The translations under genes were made by a program, and so were the position numbers. The notes below the pieces were generated by a model. It did no database searches and was not told the origin of the DNA. It saw only the letters and a list, made by a program, of their open reading frames with translations. Shown piece after piece: positions 1-5,919 of a stretch of DNA of 6,934 bases (position 1 is the first letter of the stretch; every line of letters starts with the position of its first letter). Location: positions 1 to 6,934 of the forward strand of contig CAJTRE010000060.1 in NCBI GenBank assembly GCA_910578495.1, in the 5' to 3' direction. Source of the DNA: an uncultured Dorea sp. GTDB taxonomy: Bacteria; Bacillota; Clostridia; Lachnospirales; Lachnospiraceae.

Positions 1-272
1 TGATCACCTGTGCGCATGCAGCTGTAAAAAACAAGAAGTCTTACTTCCATGCTCAGTTTATGCGGATAAGTGCCCACCGAGGGACAAGGCGTGCCTATGT
101 GGCCGTTGCCCATTCCATGCTCATTGCGATATACCACATCCTCAAGGATGGTGTTGTTTTCAAGGATCTGGGAGCTGATTATTACAACCAGTTCAACAAG
201 GAACGCAAGATCAATGCATACCTTAAAAAGTTAAAAGCGCTTGGTTGGGAAGCTCCAGTAGTTGCCGCATAA
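1..272 (+). CDS. IS110-family transposase, C-terminal fragment (cut by the window edge)
   Basis: This is the last ~90 residues of an IS110/IS116/IS902-type transposase (Transposase_20 side). These enzymes use a DEDD RuvC-like domain plus a serine and an RNA guide rather than a DDE domain. The frame is already open at base 3 and ends at the TAA at 270-272, so the ATG at 60 is internal and not a start. Recognisable landmarks are the MRISAHRG segment, then VAVAHSMLIAIYHILKDG, LGADYYNQFN and the closing LKKLKALGWE, in the order usual for IS110 C-termini. The RuvC-like domain and the catalytic serine lie outside the window, so activity cannot be judged. The gene points toward the minus-strand operon that begins 94 bases downstream. 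Family assignment is by pattern memory and fairly secure. Confidence 0.88.
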   Translation, partial: ITCAHAAVKNKKSYFHAQFMRISAHRGTRRAYVAVAHSMLIAIYHILKDGVVFKDLGADYYNQFNKERKINAYLKKLKALGWEAPVVAA

Positions 273-365
273 ACCTGTCAGTTAAGTTTAAAATCAGCTT
301 TTTTGAGTTTGACAGGGGCAGTCTGCGCTTTTTGGGCTACCCGGAAGGTTGTGTTTCATAGTAAA
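273..365. mobile_element. probable right end of the IS110 element plus junction
   Basis: This short non-coding stretch lies between the transposase stop and the stop of the next, opposite-strand gene. It contains a perfect 7-bp inverted repeat, CCTGTCA at 274-280 and TGACAGG at 310-316, enclosing a 29-base AT-rich loop. IS110 elements have short right ends and usually lack long terminal inverted repeats, so the exact boundary cannot be placed by eye. It probably falls somewhere between about 300 and 365. Confidence 0.45.
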
Positions 366-1610
366 TCATGCATTTCCTTCTGGGGTTGTGATCTTCTTAA
401 TGTTGAATTGTATAATCTTTGTTTCCGGTTCCGCTTTTATGGTTTCTTCTGGCTCAGGAACAATCGTGCCCTCTCGCAACCCCATAAGGTCTGTCAGATC
501 CTTATCGGAAAGAATGATACCGTATTTTGCAAACTGTACTCTCAATTCATGCGAGTCGAGATACCCATCTTCGAAAAGTATATCCAATGCTCCCTGGAAT
601 ATCGTGCTGTTAAGATCTCCCGGTGCATCTCCCGGTTCATGCTTTCTCCATCCGTTCTTAGATACCTGTCGCATCATATAAGAAAACTGATTGCCAGTTA
701 TAATTCCAAGCTGTCTTGCTCTGTACATCATGGCCTGCATCGATACACGCCATTTCTTCTTAAGGTGACGGTAATAATCAATCTCCGTAGCATATGCAAC
801 TATATCTCTGGTAAACGCCCGTTTCGGAAGAAGAAGAGCACTTGCAAATATATTCGCCTGATCCTCACGCGCCTTAAAAGCATCTTTATCCAGGTCCTCG
901 TTGCTTTCTTCCCAGGGGTGAAGCAGAATGTGTCCCAACTCATGAGCCATATCAAACCGTAAACGCTCTATTGGTTTCTCCCCCAATGCCAAAGCAATAA
1001 TGAAAACATATCCTTGCTCTCGACCTTTACCCAAGCGAACTCTCTGGCTGAAAGCATCTATTTCTGACGCCACATTTCGGGAACTTGTGACAATGATTCC
1101 ATGAGATTCCAAAACATACTGGAAGTTATCTATAGGTCCAGTTCCAAGCCCCCACTGTTGCCTCACCTGATTTGCTATCTCTTCAATCTTCGCAAACATT
1201 TCCGGAGAGTTGGTATAGTTCAAGTCATCATTCTGTTCAAACTCTATCTTAGGAAGATCCAGCTGTGGCAATTCCACATAATCCAAAATGACATCGTACA
1301 TCTTTGCCACATATTCCATTTTTATTGCCTGCGCTCTTTGTGCGGTCTTAGTGGCTGCTGCCTGTGAACGGAAATATGTATTGTCAGTCGCAGTGGTACA
1401 CAGATCTTCTACCATAAAATAATCCGCAGGAAAATCCAGAACCTGAGCAATCTTTATAACATTTTCATAGGGCGGCACATTTAACCCATTGGCGTAATTG
1501 GAAAGGGATTGTTTTTTGATTCCGATCTTATCCGCAAGCTCGGTCATTTTCATTCCCCTGAATTGCAACGCCTCCTTTAATCTTGCGCCATTAAATTTCC
1601 TATTGTTCAT
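366..1610 (-). CDS. XRE helix-turn-helix / ImmA-IrrE zinc peptidase fusion
   Basis: This 414-residue protein combines a DNA-binding regulator with a zinc metallopeptidase of the ImmA/IrrE type (COG2856-like). Residues about 9-66 form an XRE helix-turn-helix (MTELADKIGIKKQSLSNYANG, then a second helix pair ending DFPADYF). The peptidase lies around residues 175-270, with HELGH at 223-227 giving both histidine ligands and the catalytic glutamate. E249 in the REDQANIFASALLLP segment is a likely third ligand. A further 140-residue C-terminal region is typical of the long form of this family. In ICEBs1 the separate ImmA protease cleaves the ImmR repressor; here both functions sit in one chain, so self-cleavage or cleavage of a partner is possible but unproven. 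Start is the ATG at 1610, 21 bases after the upstream stop; no clear Shine-Dalgarno is seen, so translational coupling is likely. All catalytic residues are present. Confidence 0.9.
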   Translation of the reverse strand: MNNRKFNGARLKEALQFRGMKMTELADKIGIKKQSLSNYANGLNVPPYENVIKIAQVLDFPADYFMVEDLCTTATDNTYFRSQAAATKTAQRAQAIKMEYVAKMYDVILDYVELPQLDLPKIEFEQNDDLNYTNSPEMFAKIEEIANQVRQQWGLGTGPIDNFQYVLESHGIIVTSSRNVASEIDAFSQRVRLGKGREQGYVFIIALALGEKPIERLRFDMAHELGHILLHPWEESNEDLDKDAFKAREDQANIFASALLLPKRAFTRDIVAYATEIDYYRHLKKKWRVSMQAMMYRARQLGIITGNQFSYMMRQVSKNGWRKHEPGDAPGDLNSTIFQGALDILFEDGYLDSHELRVQFAKYGIILSDKDLTDLMGLREGTIVPEPEETIKAEPETKIIQFNIKKITTPEGNA

Positions 1611-1631
1611 AATAATCAGAAACAGACTACA

Positions 1632-2435
1632 TTACGCCTGTTTCCCAACCTCCTCACGTTTTGTCGAGATTTCCGGCTTTTTGTCCGGCTCATTGGAATT
1701 CTTACTCTTGATGTCTTTTCTTACCTTAACAAGACTGTGGGCATCCCTCTTCTGAGGTGCTTCCTCCACAGCAGCAACCTCAGCTGTCAATGTGCTAAAG
1801 TCAGGTTGCAAAAGATCCATTAGCGAAATATCTTTTACGACATCCAGATCCGCATCAAGAATTAAAAGTGATAGACTTTTTATTTCCAACCGCTCGGCTT
1901 CATAAGCAATAACGCAATGACGGTACCCTTCGCCTTGGCTGATTGCCGCATCAATGATGCTGTCAAAGTCATCTTCATACACTTCATCTGCGAACGGCGG
2001 ATCAAAATCAACGCCTTCCATATCCGCAAGTGTCATCTGCTTGCATTCAGCTTTAAGATCCCCGTTAAGCACATGGCACATAGACTGCAGATAGTGCGGA
2101 TTCTTTCTCCCTTTTACTCCCTTGATTCTGTTCAAAGTTGGTCTGGCAGAAATCGTAATTGTGATATTATGCTTCCGATCTATCAGAAGACTTCCTGTCC
2201 ACACAAAGCGCTTGAAGTGTTTCAGTTCGAGATTATCATTGATGGCGACCACCATATCCCGAAGGTTTGTGTTGATAAAATCCCCCCTGAGAAGTATGAT
2301 CGCATTGTTAGTGTCCATATTGCTCCCTGTAAGGTAGCTTCTGGTATCAGGACCAATAGCCTTGGCAAGAGCATTTACAATCAACCTAAGCTCGGGTTGG
2401 ATATCGATCACATCAAATTCATCCATAATATTCAA
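1632..2435 (-). CDS. conserved protein of unknown function, operon partner of the XRE-peptidase
   Basis: A 267-residue soluble protein with no signal peptide or membrane segment. I cannot assign a function; it may belong to the DUF5986-type group seen beside XRE-ImmA/IrrE genes, but that is from memory and unverified. Residues 1-215 look like a folded alpha/beta domain with hydrophobic strands (NAIILLRGDF, HNITITISAR, LSLLILDADLDVV). There is an acidic patch around residues 144-162. The last ~45 residues are lysine/glutamate-rich and low in hydrophobics, so probably disordered. Start choice: an AAGGAG at 2444-2449 lies 8 bases from a TTG at 2433-2435, while the first ATG (2424-2426) is 17 bases away, so the TTG start is preferred. 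It is first in the operon, 21 bases before the XRE-peptidase, which suggests a joint role such as substrate, sensor or toxin/antitoxin partner. Confidence 0.75.
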   Translation of the reverse strand: MNIMDEFDVIDIQPELRLIVNALAKAIGPDTRSYLTGSNMDTNNAIILLRGDFINTNLRDMVVAINDNLELKHFKRFVWTGSLLIDRKHNITITISARPTLNRIKGVKGRKNPHYLQSMCHVLNGDLKAECKQMTLADMEGVDFDPPFADEVYEDDFDSIIDAAISQGEGYRHCVIAYEAERLEIKSLSLLILDADLDVVKDISLMDLLQPDFSTLTAEVAAVEEAPQKRDAHSLVKVRKDIKSKNSNEPDKKPEISTKREEVGKQA

Positions 2436-2468
2436 GGTGATTTCTCCTTTCAGAATTTGCTATTATCC

Positions 2469-2496
2469 ATTTTACATATTTTCTTTGATTTGTCAA
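2469..2496 (-). promoter_or_regulatory. sigma-A-type promoter of the minus-strand XRE-peptidase operon
   Basis: Read on the minus strand, a perfect -35 TTGACA (2491-2496) is followed after 16 bases by a -10 TAAAAT (2469-2474). The expected transcription start is near 2461-2463. This gives a leader of about 26 bases carrying the AAGGAG ribosome site at 2444-2449 and the TTG start at 2435. Confidence 0.65.
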
Positions 2497-2580
2497 GTTC
2501 AAGTGCATGTTTCTATTTATTCTGTCCATTTTGTTCCCAGAAAGTTCAACTGTTGCTTATAATCCGTTGCTTTAAATTCC
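2495..2580. promoter_or_regulatory. candidate operator repeats between divergent promoters
   Basis: The octamer AAGTTCAA occurs twice, at 2495-2502 (touching the minus-strand -35) and at 2542-2549. The second copy sits in the near-palindrome AGTTCAACT (2543-2551). Directly after it is an imperfect tandem repeat, GTTGCTTATAATCC (2552-2565) then GTTGCTTTAAATTCC (2566-2580), whose second copy contains the plus-strand -35. Controller proteins and XRE repressors bind paired sites in this position, so these repeats are plausible operators; binding by either neighbour is inference. Confidence 0.4.
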
Positions 2581-2595
2581 GTTTACCTTTATAAT
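2567..2595 (+). promoter_or_regulatory. sigma-A-type promoter of the controller-glycosylase-endonuclease operon
   Basis: The -35 TTGCTT (2567-2572) and -10 TATAAT (2590-2595) are separated by exactly 17 bases. Transcription would start near 2602, giving a very short leader that begins almost at the GGAGG ribosome site (2604-2608). A second TATAAT at 2558-2563 lacks a well-spaced -35. Confidence 0.65.
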
Positions 2596-2617
2596 GCTTA
2601 GCTGGAGGTACAGAAAA

Positions 2618-2827
2618 ATGATTCAAGAAGAACTCGGCAAACGAATTCGTGAACTCAGAACCAGCAAAACTGGCTTGAGTCAAGAAAAGTTTGCTCATAA
2701 GATAGAGATGGACCGGACATACTATGCCTCTGTTGAAGCAGGCAAGCGTAACATTTCAATAACAAACATTAAGAAGATTGCCGATGGCTTGGATGTAACG
2801 CTTAGTGAACTCTTTACCGGCCTGTAA
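2618..2827 (+). CDS. small XRE regulator, probable restriction-modification controller (C) protein
   Basis: A 69-residue protein that is essentially one XRE helix-turn-helix. The core is LSQEKFAHKIEMDRTYYASVE followed by AGKRNISITNIKKIADGLDV and a short helix TLSELF. Length and the DRTYYASVEAGKRN recognition-helix region match C proteins of type II R-M systems, which are dimers that autoregulate and delay endonuclease expression until the methyltransferase has acted. Start: GGAGG at 2604-2608 lies 9 bases before the ATG at 2618; an upstream in-frame ATG at 2594 overlaps the -10 box and is not used. It is first in the operon, 13 bases before the glycosylase gene and upstream of the endonuclease, which is the usual position for a C gene. 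A generic XRE repressor with no R-M role cannot be excluded. Confidence 0.85.
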   Translation: MIQEELGKRIRELRTSKTGLSQEKFAHKIEMDRTYYASVEAGKRNISITNIKKIADGLDVTLSELFTGL

Positions 2828-2840
2828 ATGGGGAGGGTAT

Positions 2841-3491
2841 ATGCCAGAAATCATCACTATTGACATGAATACTGCTTCTATACAGTATCTATGCGCACGC
2901 GACAAAAGATTAGCTAAGGTTATCAGCATGGTCGGGCCAATAACATACTCACCGCATGAAGATGACCCATACCGTTTCCTGATCCACGAGATTATTGAGC
3001 AGATGCTTTCTGTAAAGGCTGGTCAAAAGATATTCTCTCGATTAGAAGAATTATGTGCGGGAAACGTTGATCCAGATAACATTTCAGCTCTAACTGATGA
3101 ACAGATACGAAGTACCGGAACTTCAAATGCTAAAGTTGAGTATATCCGAAACCTGACGAATGCTCTGGAATCTGGTACCCTGTCCTTCGATAACCTCAAC
3201 GTAATGTCTGATAAGGATGTTATCCGAGAAATGACTAAGATTCGCGGGATTGGTACATGGACGGCAAAAATGTATCTAATGTTTGTGCTTAATCGCCCCG
3301 ATATACTTCCTGTAGAGGACGGCGCTTTTCTGCAGGGATATCGATGGGCTTATAAGACATCAGACTGCATGCCAGCAAGCGTAGAAAGAAAATGTAAAAA
3401 GTGGAAACCTTATTCTTCAATCGCAGCACGTTTTTTCTATCGTGCACTTGATATGGGAATGACAAAAGAAGAATTCCACTTGTTCAAGTAA
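2841..3491 (+). CDS. AlkA-type HhH-GPD DNA glycosylase (3-methyladenine DNA glycosylase II family)
   Basis: A 216-residue protein of the HhH-GPD base-excision superfamily, which removes damaged or altered bases by cutting the N-glycosidic bond. Family landmarks appear in order: the helix IIEQMLSVKAGQKIFSRL (51-68), the segment RSTGTSNAKVEYIRNL (90-105), the helix-hairpin-helix IRGIGTWTAKMYLMF (134-148), and LPVEDGAF (156-163), in which D160 aligns with the catalytic aspartate of AlkA. The hairpin has W140 where bifunctional enzymes such as Nth carry the catalytic lysine, so a monofunctional glycosylase is expected. No iron-sulfur cysteine cluster follows. Start: GGGAGG (2831-2836) precedes the ATG at 2841; a longer in-frame start at 2805 would overlap the controller gene and lacks this support. 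It sits between controller and endonuclease genes, an unusual place for a repair enzyme. The base it acts on is unknown. Confidence 0.88.
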   Translation: MPEIITIDMNTASIQYLCARDKRLAKVISMVGPITYSPHEDDPYRFLIHEIIEQMLSVKAGQKIFSRLEELCAGNVDPDNISALTDEQIRSTGTSNAKVEYIRNLTNALESGTLSFDNLNVMSDKDVIREMTKIRGIGTWTAKMYLMFVLNRPDILPVEDGAFLQGYRWAYKTSDCMPASVERKCKKWKPYSSIAARFFYRALDMGMTKEEFHLFK

Positions 3492-3523
3492 TAAAATATT
3501 GTCGAAGAAAGGAGAACAAAATT

Positions 3524-4519
3524 ATGCCAAAGAAAAGATTACCTAAACTCCCCCCACTTCTTGAACGAAAAATTAGTAAAACGGGACAAACCAGAGGCGC
3601 AGATGACGATGTAATATATCAGAATCGCGTTGGTCGTAATAACACCGTTCTTATTCCGTTTCATCAATGGGTACAGGACACAAATTTAAGAAAGCTTGCT
3701 ACTGAGCAGGCCTTTGAAAAAGGATATATTATTCTCATTCCGCCATCTGATTACTTCTCATGGAGAAACCCTCAGCAGACACTGGCAGGTTACTCTCTTA
3801 TCCTTGGCACAAATTGCCTTGTGTTTTATGAGACACGAAATGATTGGGACTCTCATAATCCAGATGAACTTGGATGGGTTGCGGCAAACAGTAGGCAGGC
3901 TCCTCTCGGAGGTCAGTATGTGGCCAGAGTACCAGCCACAACTGCTAATGACGCAGATAAAGCACGTAAAATCAATCTCGGATATGCCACGCAATCACCA
4001 AAGGGAGCCGGGATACGTCTATATGAATATGCGCGTCAAATAACCATCGCTTCTTGTCGTCAACAACTTGAAGCTGAATACTGGCTTTGTTACGATGCTG
4101 TAAAGGTGGCTTCAGAAAATGGAATGACTGAGGAAGATGCTATATACAGAAAAGAGCAGATCCTTGAACAATGCAAATCACAAGGATTGCTCGATTATGA
4201 TAAGCTAAAATCCATGCGTATAATAAACGACCAAAATCACACCATTTGCCCCCTATGTCTGAAAGAACTATCAGGGAACGAATTTCTTAACCGCTTAGAG
4301 CAGCCCGAAGGCAGAGAAGTTCCCGACTTGACTGTGACACAAGTCAATCTTTTTCATATAGACGAGCTAAAATATGGGGCATTTAACCACAAACCCTATA
4401 ACTTAGGTTGGGGGCATCATTTTTGCAATGTGGTTGTCAAAGACTCCGGAATCGAACAGACACTTGAATGGATGCAATCAGTGATAAAAACAAATAAAGA
4501 CGCGGGTTTTATCGAGTGA
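3524..4519 (+). CDS. putative type II restriction endonuclease, HNH-like (possibly BstXI family)
   Basis: A 331-residue protein at the end of the controller-glycosylase operon and convergent to a DNA methyltransferase, the place expected for the endonuclease. The C-terminal third has an HNH/beta-beta-alpha-metal look: C242-P-L-C245, then H278 in LFHIDEL, then N293 and H298-H299 in YNLGWGHHFCNVVV. Such nucleases use a histidine and one metal ion to cut DNA; the cysteines and C301 or a histidine could hold a structural zinc. The N-terminal part (KLPPLLERKISKTGQTRGADD) reminds me of BstXI-type endonucleases, which cut CCANNNNNNTGG, but I cannot verify that, and the recognition site here is unknown. 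AAAGGAG at 3508-3514 lies 9 bases before the ATG. There are 32 bases between the glycosylase stop and this start. An alternative is an HNH protein with another role in the same locus. Confidence 0.75.
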   Translation: MPKKRLPKLPPLLERKISKTGQTRGADDDVIYQNRVGRNNTVLIPFHQWVQDTNLRKLATEQAFEKGYIILIPPSDYFSWRNPQQTLAGYSLILGTNCLVFYETRNDWDSHNPDELGWVAANSRQAPLGGQYVARVPATTANDADKARKINLGYATQSPKGAGIRLYEYARQITIASCRQQLEAEYWLCYDAVKVASENGMTEEDAIYRKEQILEQCKSQGLLDYDKLKSMRIINDQNHTICPLCLKELSGNEFLNRLEQPEGREVPDLTVTQVNLFHIDELKYGAFNHKPYNLGWGHHFCNVVVKDSGIEQTLEWMQSVIKTNKDAGFIE

Positions 4520-4526
4520 ATAGTGC

Positions 4527-4578
4527 GGCAATGTAATGGCGAAGCACTTTATTGTGCTCCCGCCATTACGTTATTGCC
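4527..4578. terminator. large hairpin between convergent endonuclease and methyltransferase genes
   Basis: The arms GGCAAT (4527-4532) with ATTGCC (4573-4578), GTAATGGCG (4533-4541) with CGCCATTAC (4561-4569), and AGCAC (4543-4547) with GTGCT (4554-4558) pair to give about 20 base pairs around the loop TTTATT. There is a 3-base bulge (4570-4572) and a small internal loop. It starts 8 bases after the endonuclease stop and contains the last eight codons plus stop of the methyltransferase, so it could end transcripts from both sides. Neither side has a clear T-tract, so it is not a textbook intrinsic terminator. Confidence 0.6.
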
Positions 4579-5574
4579 AAAGAAATGTTCGCTTCTCATT
4601 TTGTCTGAAGCGTAATTGCACCATGCCGGATCTATTTCCATAAGTACACTACGTCTATTCAACCTCATTGAAGCAATTCCCGTAGATCCAGAACCCGAAA
4701 AACAATCTAAAACAATATCACCTTCAAAAGTTGTTGCCCTAATTGCATGTTCTAATAAATCTACTGGTTTCTCAGCTGGATGTTTTCCTCTATACTGACG
4801 AACATTTTCAAACGACCATACATCTGTAAATTCCACATCTTTGCATACGTTGAACGGACGAATAATATCCTCGTAATCAGGAATTCCTTCAACTCCCGCC
4901 GCTGTCAATGCTTCTTTTAATTTACCATATTGCTCTTTGCTCGGAATATTTCTTCCAGCCTCCCAGTTTGCAACTGCTCCGCCATGATTGATTTTCCCAT
5001 ATGATTTTGTTATTTCTGCCAACTGAATCGTAGACATATTTGCCATTTTTCTCCACTTTGTCAACTGGCTTCCAAAATAACTTTTAAAAAGATTTCCATC
5101 TTCGGAATTCTCTAAAAACAGAATCTTCTCCGAATGTGGATACCACTGACGTAATGCCTCTTTCTTCATCTTTTGTTTCCAACCATCATATCCTGGTGCA
5201 TTTGGTTTAGTCCAAGTGATCTCCGATAATATATTAAAATAATTTGAAAACATCACCTGAAGCTGTGCCGACATCGTTGATGAACAAAAACAAAAAATAC
5301 TTCCATTATACTTTAGAATTCTCTTCCATTCTGTAGCGTACTGTCGCATCCATTCGATGTAGTCTGCATCCTTGGAAAAACTCGTATCTCCAATAATATT
5401 CTTCTTTCTTGTTGAATGATATGGAGGATCGGTTAAAATCAGCGCGATGCTATGATCAGGAATTTTCTGTAACAGTTCTAATGAATCCCCGCATACTAAT
5501 ACAGACTCTTCGACACCAAGATCAGATTTATTGAAAATATCTTTTATGTTAGTAAATATATTTGCTGTGTCCAT
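4549..5574 (-). CDS. beta-class DNA methyltransferase (N6-adenine or N4-cytosine) with HTH-like insert
   Basis: A 341-residue SAM-dependent DNA methyltransferase of the N6_N4_Mtase family. Motif order is catalytic first: TDPPYHST at 48-55 (motif IV, DPPY), then a specificity region, then HPAEKPVDLLEHAI (265-278), and the SAM-binding LDCFSGSGSTGIASM (289-303). This DPPY-before-FSGSGS order is the beta class; DPPY favours adenine-N6 over cytosine-N4. Residues about 171-222 resemble an XRE helix-turn-helix (LTKWRKMANMSTIQLAEIT, then VANWEAGRNIPSKEQYGKL), inserted where the target-recognition domain is expected. Start: GAGGAG at 5579-5584 is placed for the ATG at 5574; a GTG at 5586 would overlap this ribosome site. 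It is convergent to the putative endonuclease and 23 bases after the HTH gene stop. All core motifs are intact, so it is probably active and the cognate modification enzyme. Confidence 0.92.
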   Translation of the reverse strand: MDTANIFTNIKDIFNKSDLGVEESVLVCGDSLELLQKIPDHSIALILTDPPYHSTRKKNIIGDTSFSKDADYIEWMRQYATEWKRILKYNGSIFCFCSSTMSAQLQVMFSNYFNILSEITWTKPNAPGYDGWKQKMKKEALRQWYPHSEKILFLENSEDGNLFKSYFGSQLTKWRKMANMSTIQLAEITKSYGKINHGGAVANWEAGRNIPSKEQYGKLKEALTAAGVEGIPDYEDIIRPFNVCKDVEFTDVWSFENVRQYRGKHPAEKPVDLLEHAIRATTFEGDIVLDCFSGSGSTGIASMRLNRRSVLMEIDPAWCNYASDKMRSEHFFGNNVMAGAQ

Positions 5575-5597
5575 TTCTCTCCTCACAAGTTTAAAGA

Positions 5598-5792
5598 TTA
5601 TTCTATTGCACTCTTTCCGCTCTTAACCCACTCATCAAGCTCGGAAAGCTTAAACTTCCATTGCTTCCCGATTTTATGTGCAGGAATACCTGTATCCTTC
5701 TTTATCCAGTCGCGAATTGTCACCACCTTTACATCCAAGTATTCTGCAGCAGATTCAATGCTAATCCATCTGTCTTTCAAGTCGCCATCCAC
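5598..5792 (-). CDS. small HTH_17 / excisionase-like DNA-binding protein
   Basis: A 64-residue protein with a MerR/excisionase-like winged helix-turn-helix. The landmarks are RWISIESAAEYLDVKVVTIRDWIK (turn and recognition helix), then IPAHKIGKQWKFKLSELDEWVK, the wing and last helix typical of HTH_17 proteins. Close relatives are common just upstream of methyltransferase genes in R-M and related defence loci, where they are thought to regulate or support the modification genes. Start: AGAGG (5800-5804) is 7 bases before a GTG at 5790-5792, and homologs begin a few residues before RWIS; two tandem ATGs at 5810 and 5807 give a 70-residue form but have no ribosome site. The first gene of the methyltransferase operon, it lies 23 bases from it. 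It could instead be a phage or element excisionase, but no integrase is nearby. Confidence 0.8.
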   Translation of the reverse strand: MDGDLKDRWISIESAAEYLDVKVVTIRDWIKKDTGIPAHKIGKQWKFKLSELDEWVKSGKSAIE

Positions 5793-5833
5793 AATAGCAC
5801 CTCTCATCATCTAAGCCGTAAGTAACTCAAATA

Positions 5834-5862
5834 AGTATAGCATTGTCTGATTCAGATTTCAA
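5834..5862 (-). promoter_or_regulatory. sigma-A-type promoter of the HTH-methyltransferase operon
   Basis: On the minus strand, the -35 TTGAAA (5857-5862) and -10 TATACT (5834-5839) are 17 bases apart, and the -10 is preceded by TGC, an extended -10. Transcription would start near 5827, just upstream of the HTH gene. This makes methyltransferase expression independent of the controller promoter, as expected for a safe R-M switch. Confidence 0.7.
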
Positions 5863-5919
5863 TAGTTTTGTCATGTTTTCTTATATTTGATATTGTTTCA
5901 TCATATTTCAAATCTTGTC

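Noticed and set aside
303..962. Plus-strand open frame of 219 codons
   Set aside because: It is antisense to the XRE/ImmA-IrrE gene, is rich in Cys, Phe and Arg in a non-protein-like way and has no ribosome site.
1917..2594. Plus-strand open frame of 225 codons and two shorter ones inside it
   Set aside because: These lie antisense to the 267-residue gene and run through the divergent promoter region; composition and lack of motifs point to shadow frames.
3696..4043. Alternative frames on both strands inside the putative endonuclease gene
   Set aside because: They overlap a well-supported gene with a good ribosome site and show no recognisable motifs.
5861..5915. AT-rich ATTTGA...TCAAAT imperfect inverted repeat upstream of the methyltransferase operon promoter
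   Set aside because: Short arms in a very AT-rich stretch; too weak to call an operator.
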